From SKKY01 sp964622305 (GTDB taxonomy: Bacteria > Bacillota > Peptococcia > Peptococcales > SKKY01): a stretch of 8,708 bases of DNA. The stretch is taken from NCBI GenBank assembly GCA_964622305.1, contig CAZUPR010000050.1:1-8708 (forward strand), read 5' to 3'. This document shows, in pieces, positions 6,308-8,708 of the stretch. Below the pieces are notes generated by a model, which was given only the letters and a program-made list of their open reading frames with translations, did not search any database and had not been told where the DNA came from. Positions within the stretch are counted from its first letter, which is position 1, and each line of letters begins with the position of its first letter. The position numbers and the translations under genes were made by a program.

Positions 6308-7398
6308 AAATAGCCATAATTGGTCTGGGATTAATAGGCGGATCTTTAGGGATGGCTCTTAAAAGGGCTAATCAGACCCTGGAAATAATCGGCCTTGATC
6401 TGTCAGAAGAAATAATTGAAAAAGCTAAAGAGGCAGAAGCTATTGATTGGGGCGGCTGTGATTTGCAGGAAGGTGTTAGGGAGGCAGATGTAGTTTTCAT
6501 TGCCTCTTCTTTGTCTGAAACCAGCAAATTAGCAGAGAGGATTCTTCCTTTTTTAAAGCCAGGAGCCATAGTTTCTGACACAGCCAGCACCAAAGAAGAA
6601 ATCTCCAGGCAAATTCATGATATTTTCGCTAAGAGGGATGATATCTTTTATGTGGGTGGACACCCCATGTCCGGTTCTGAAAAAAGTGGTATAGAGGCTG
6701 CCGATCCCTTTCTTTTTGAGAATGCTGCTTATGTGCTTCTCAAGGATTACAGTCAAGAGAGTCAAAGAAAAGTTATTGAAGGTTTACTGGTTCAGACTGG
6801 AGCCAGGGTCCTTTATATGGATGCCAGGGAGCATGATTTGGTAGTAGCAACAGTTAGCCACCTGCCCCATCTTTTGGCAGCCAGTTTAGTAAAAACAGCT
6901 GGAGAGATGGAAAAGGACCATGACAATGTCTTTAAGCTCGCTGCTGGTGGCTTTAGGGATGTAACCAGAATAGCAGGTTCTCAGCCTGAGCTTTGGCGGG
7001 ATATTTTCTTTTCTAATAAGGACAGTCTTTTGCAAGTTTTAGCTCTTTATAAAAAAGAACTGGAAGAGCTGGAGTCTCTTTTAAAGACAAATAGTCAAAA
7101 TGAAGTCCTGGAAAAACTGGAGGACTCCCGAAACTTGAGAGAATTAGTTCCAGCAAAGATCAAAGGCCTTCTGCCAAGATTATTTGAGATAGTAGTAACC
7201 ATTCCTGATAAGCCGGGAGAAATTGGCAAGGTTGCCAATATTTTGGGAGCCAGGGATGTAAATATAGTAGATATAGAAATATTAAGGGTTCGTGAGGGAC
7301 AGGGCGGAACCTTGAGACTGGCCTTTATTAGTCAGGCTGAAAGGGAGATGGCCCATCAGGTATTAAAGTTCTTTTCTTATAGCAGTAAAGATATTTAA
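6304..7398 (+). CDS. tyrA: Prephenate dehydrogenase with C-terminal ACT domain
   Basis: Oxidatively decarboxylates prephenate to 4-hydroxyphenylpyruvate, the tyrosine precursor. The 364-residue length matches Bacillus-type TyrA (about 371). An N-terminal Rossmann domain has GLGLIGGS (7-14) and an acidic LDLS at 31-34, suggesting NAD+ rather than NADP+. Catalytic motifs follow: DTASTKEE (92-99), HPMSGSEKSG (120-129, with His120), SHLPH (185-189) and GGFRDVTRIA (215-224). A C-terminal ACT domain (about 292-358; FEIVVTIPDKPGEIGKVANI onward) predicts amino acid feedback, probably by tyrosine. The ATG shares ATGA with the pheA stop, so translation is coupled; GGAAGGA (6296-6302) is very close to the start, while GGGGG (6286-6290) is about 13 bases away. 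A cyclohexadienyl (arogenate) activity cannot be excluded from sequence. Confidence 0.96.
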   Translation: MKIAIIGLGLIGGSLGMALKRANQTLEIIGLDLSEEIIEKAKEAEAIDWGGCDLQEGVREADVVFIASSLSETSKLAERILPFLKPGAIVSDTASTKEEISRQIHDIFAKRDDIFYVGGHPMSGSEKSGIEAADPFLFENAAYVLLKDYSQESQRKVIEGLLVQTGARVLYMDAREHDLVVATVSHLPHLLAASLVKTAGEMEKDHDNVFKLAAGGFRDVTRIAGSQPELWRDIFFSNKDSLLQVLALYKKELEELESLLKTNSQNEVLEKLEDSRNLRELVPAKIKGLLPRLFEIVVTIPDKPGEIGKVANILGARDVNIVDIEILRVREGQGGTLRLAFISQAEREMAHQVLKFFSYSSKDI

Positions 7399-7404
7399 GG
7401 GAGG
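7397..7404 (+). promoter_or_regulatory. Ribosome binding site of aroA
   Basis: AAGGGAGG overlaps the tyrA stop codon and lies 5 bases before the ATG at 7410, linking the two genes closely. Confidence 0.7.
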
Positions 7405-7409
7405 CAGCC

Positions 7410-8669
7410 ATGATAAAAATTAGAGTACCGGGAGATAAATCTATATCGCACAGGGCAATTATGCTGGCTTCCTTGGCCCAGGGAACCAGCCAAATTGATG
7501 GCTTTCTAAGAGGCGATGATTGTCTGGCCACTATATCTTCTTTCCGCAAACTTGGTGTGGAGATAAGCCGCAGACATGAGAGAGTTTTTGTAAAGGGCAA
7601 TGGTTTAGATGGTTTAAAAGAGCCAAATTCGGTTTTAGATGTAGGAAATTCAGGAACTACTATCAGGTTAATAAGCGGCATTTTGGCCGGTCAGCCCTTT
7701 ACCTCTTTTCTGACAGGTGATGCATCAATCAGAAAAAGACCAATGAAAAGAGTTATTGACCCTTTAAGTTTAATGGGGGCAGAATTTATGGGCAGGCAAG
7801 ATAATAACCTTGCTCCCTTTGCTATCCGGGGAGGATCATTAAAGGCTATTGATTACACCAGCCCAGTTGCCAGTGCCCAGATAAAATCGGCTGTTCTTTT
7901 GGCGGGCCTTTTCGCTGATGGAGTAACTATAGTTAGAGAACCAGAAAAATCCCGTAATCATACAGAGCTTATACTGGCCTCTTTTGGTGCCAAGGTCAAA
8001 GAGGGAAAAAACTTTTCCAGCCTTGAAGGAAGACCAAAACTTCTTGCTCAAAAAATAGAAATCCCTGGGGATATCTCCTCTGCGGCCTTTTTTATGGTTG
8101 CCGGGCTTATTGTGCCAGGAGCTGATATTTTCATTGAAAATGTTGGCCTCAATGAAAGCAGGACTGGCATAATTGATGTTTTGAGGGAAATGGGTGGAAA
8201 AATAGAAATCAGCAATGAAAGAGTAAGCTCTGGTGAAAAAATTGGCGATGTCAGGGTGGTTTACAGTCAGCTTAAAGCAGTCAAATTTGGTGGTGAGATA
8301 ATTCCGCGTCTTGTTGATGAAATACCAGTTCTGGCCCTGGCGGCAAGCCAGGCTCAAGGCCGGACTATAATATATGGAGCTGAAGAACTTAAGGTTAAGG
8401 AAACAGACCGCCTGCATGCAATCTCAAAAGAGTTAAGTAAATTGGGAGCTAAAATAGAAGAAAAAGAAGATGGGCTTATAATTGATGGGCCAGTCAAACT
8501 AAAATATGCTGAATGCGAAAGTTATAATGATCATAGAATAGCCATGACCTGTGCCCTGGCAGGACTTCTGACAGACAGGGATATAAAAATTACCAATCCA
8601 TCTTGTGTGGATATTTCTTTTCCAGGTTTTTTTGAACTTTTGCAGCAAATAAAAGGAGTAAGAAGATGA
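7410..8669 (+). CDS. aroA: 5-enolpyruvylshikimate-3-phosphate (EPSP) synthase
   Basis: Transfers the enolpyruvyl group of PEP to shikimate-3-phosphate, the sixth step of the shikimate pathway. The 419 residues show both halves of the inside-out alpha/beta barrel. Motifs: PGDKSISHR (7-15, with Lys10-Ser11 binding substrate), LDVGNSGTTIRL (76-87), TGDASIRKRPM (102-112), SAQIKSA (155-161), IPGDISSAAFF (218-228), VDEIPVLALAA (302-312, with the catalytic acidic pair Asp303-Glu304), ELKVKETDRL (326-335) and YNDHRIAM (372-379). GNSGTT and SAQIK resemble the Bacillus-type enzymes. All substrate-binding signatures are present and the length is normal, so it should be active. It follows tyrA by 11 bases and overlaps the next gene, aroE, in an ATGA. 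In Bacillus the corresponding gene is called aroE; here the common name aroA is used. Confidence 0.97.
   Translation: MIKIRVPGDKSISHRAIMLASLAQGTSQIDGFLRGDDCLATISSFRKLGVEISRRHERVFVKGNGLDGLKEPNSVLDVGNSGTTIRLISGILAGQPFTSFLTGDASIRKRPMKRVIDPLSLMGAEFMGRQDNNLAPFAIRGGSLKAIDYTSPVASAQIKSAVLLAGLFADGVTIVREPEKSRNHTELILASFGAKVKEGKNFSSLEGRPKLLAQKIEIPGDISSAAFFMVAGLIVPGADIFIENVGLNESRTGIIDVLREMGGKIEISNERVSSGEKIGDVRVVYSQLKAVKFGGEIIPRLVDEIPVLALAASQAQGRTIIYGAEELKVKETDRLHAISKELSKLGAKIEEKEDGLIIDGPVKLKYAECESYNDHRIAMTCALAGLLTDRDIKITNPSCVDISFPGFFELLQQIKGVRR
8651..8658 (+). promoter_or_regulatory. Ribosome binding site of aroE within the end of aroA
   Basis: AAAAGGAG lies in the last codons of aroA, 7 bases before the ATG at 8666, and supports the start of the truncated gene that follows. 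Confidence 0.7.
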
Positions 8670-8708
8670 AGATAGATGGCAAAACATTACTTTATGCGCT
8701 CATAGGGC
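8666..8708 (+). CDS. aroE: Shikimate dehydrogenase, N-terminal fragment cut by the window end
   Basis: Only 14 codons are in the window, reading MKIDGKTLLYALIG. The last residues fit the start of shikimate dehydrogenases, where a short lead-in is followed by a (L/V)YG(L/V)IG strand and then a P-x-x-HS-x-SP substrate motif, which would lie just outside. The ATG shares ATGA with the aroA stop and has a good SD, so a translated gene certainly begins here. Shikimate dehydrogenase reduces 3-dehydroshikimate with NADPH, two steps before AroA, so the context fits. Identification rests on a very short stretch plus position; another enzyme cannot be fully excluded. Confidence 0.72.
   Translation, partial: MKIDGKTLLYALIG

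Noticed and set aside
7839..8417. 192-codon open frame on the minus strand antisense to aroA
   Set aside because: It lies wholly inside aroA, which has all EPSP synthase motifs; the antisense product has no recognisable domain and no convincing ribosome site.
1..8708. CRISPR arrays, tRNA or rRNA genes, insertion sequences, riboswitches
   Set aside because: No spaced direct repeats, cloverleaf or rRNA-like stretches, transposase motifs or terminal inverted repeats were seen, and the few intergenic gaps are too short for a T-box or large riboswitch.

Overview
The window is 8.7 kb from a low-to-moderate G+C bacterium, most likely an anaerobic Firmicute (Clostridia or Halanaerobia type). The grounds are strong AGGAGG-type ribosome sites, all genes on one strand with tight spacing, a SigH-like sigma factor, a ThiI without the rhodanese domain beside its own cysteine desulfurase (the Bacillus subtilis arrangement), a Thermotoga/Bacillus-type DAHP synthase with an N-terminal regulatory domain, and a TyrA with a C-terminal ACT domain. 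The exact taxon cannot be fixed from the sequence.

Layout: (1) Bases 1-780 are a free-standing, AT-rich transcription unit: a sigma-70-type promoter (18-46), a SigH-like sigma factor (84-734) and a strong intrinsic terminator (747-773). (2) Bases 820-3181 are a tRNA-thiolation / sulfur-transfer pair: a cysteine desulfurase and ThiI. (3) Bases 3208-4378 hold two less expected genes coupled to that pair: a degenerate Fpg/MutM-like protein lacking most catalytic features, and an overlapping PaaI-type hotdog thioesterase. (4) After a 70-base gap, bases 4449-8708 are an aromatic amino acid operon: aroF (DAHP synthase), pheA (prephenate dehydratase), tyrA (prephenate dehydrogenase), aroA (EPSP synthase) and the first 14 codons of aroE (shikimate dehydrogenase), which runs off the window end.

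How they work together: AroF commits PEP and erythrose-4-phosphate to the shikimate pathway, AroE and AroA carry out two middle steps toward chorismate, and PheA and TyrA split prephenate toward phenylalanine and tyrosine. AroF, PheA and TyrA each carry a small ligand-binding regulatory domain (FL or ACT). No leader peptide, T-box or attenuator is visible before aroF, so control is probably largely allosteric. In the sulfur block, the desulfurase would hand persulfide sulfur directly to ThiI for 4-thiouridine in tRNA.

Most of the window is ordinary metabolism. The item most worth a second look is the Fpg-like protein at 3208-3927, whose fold signature is clear but whose catalytic N-terminus, DNA-contact motif and zinc finger are changed or gone. 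I did not find a convincing wholly new system.
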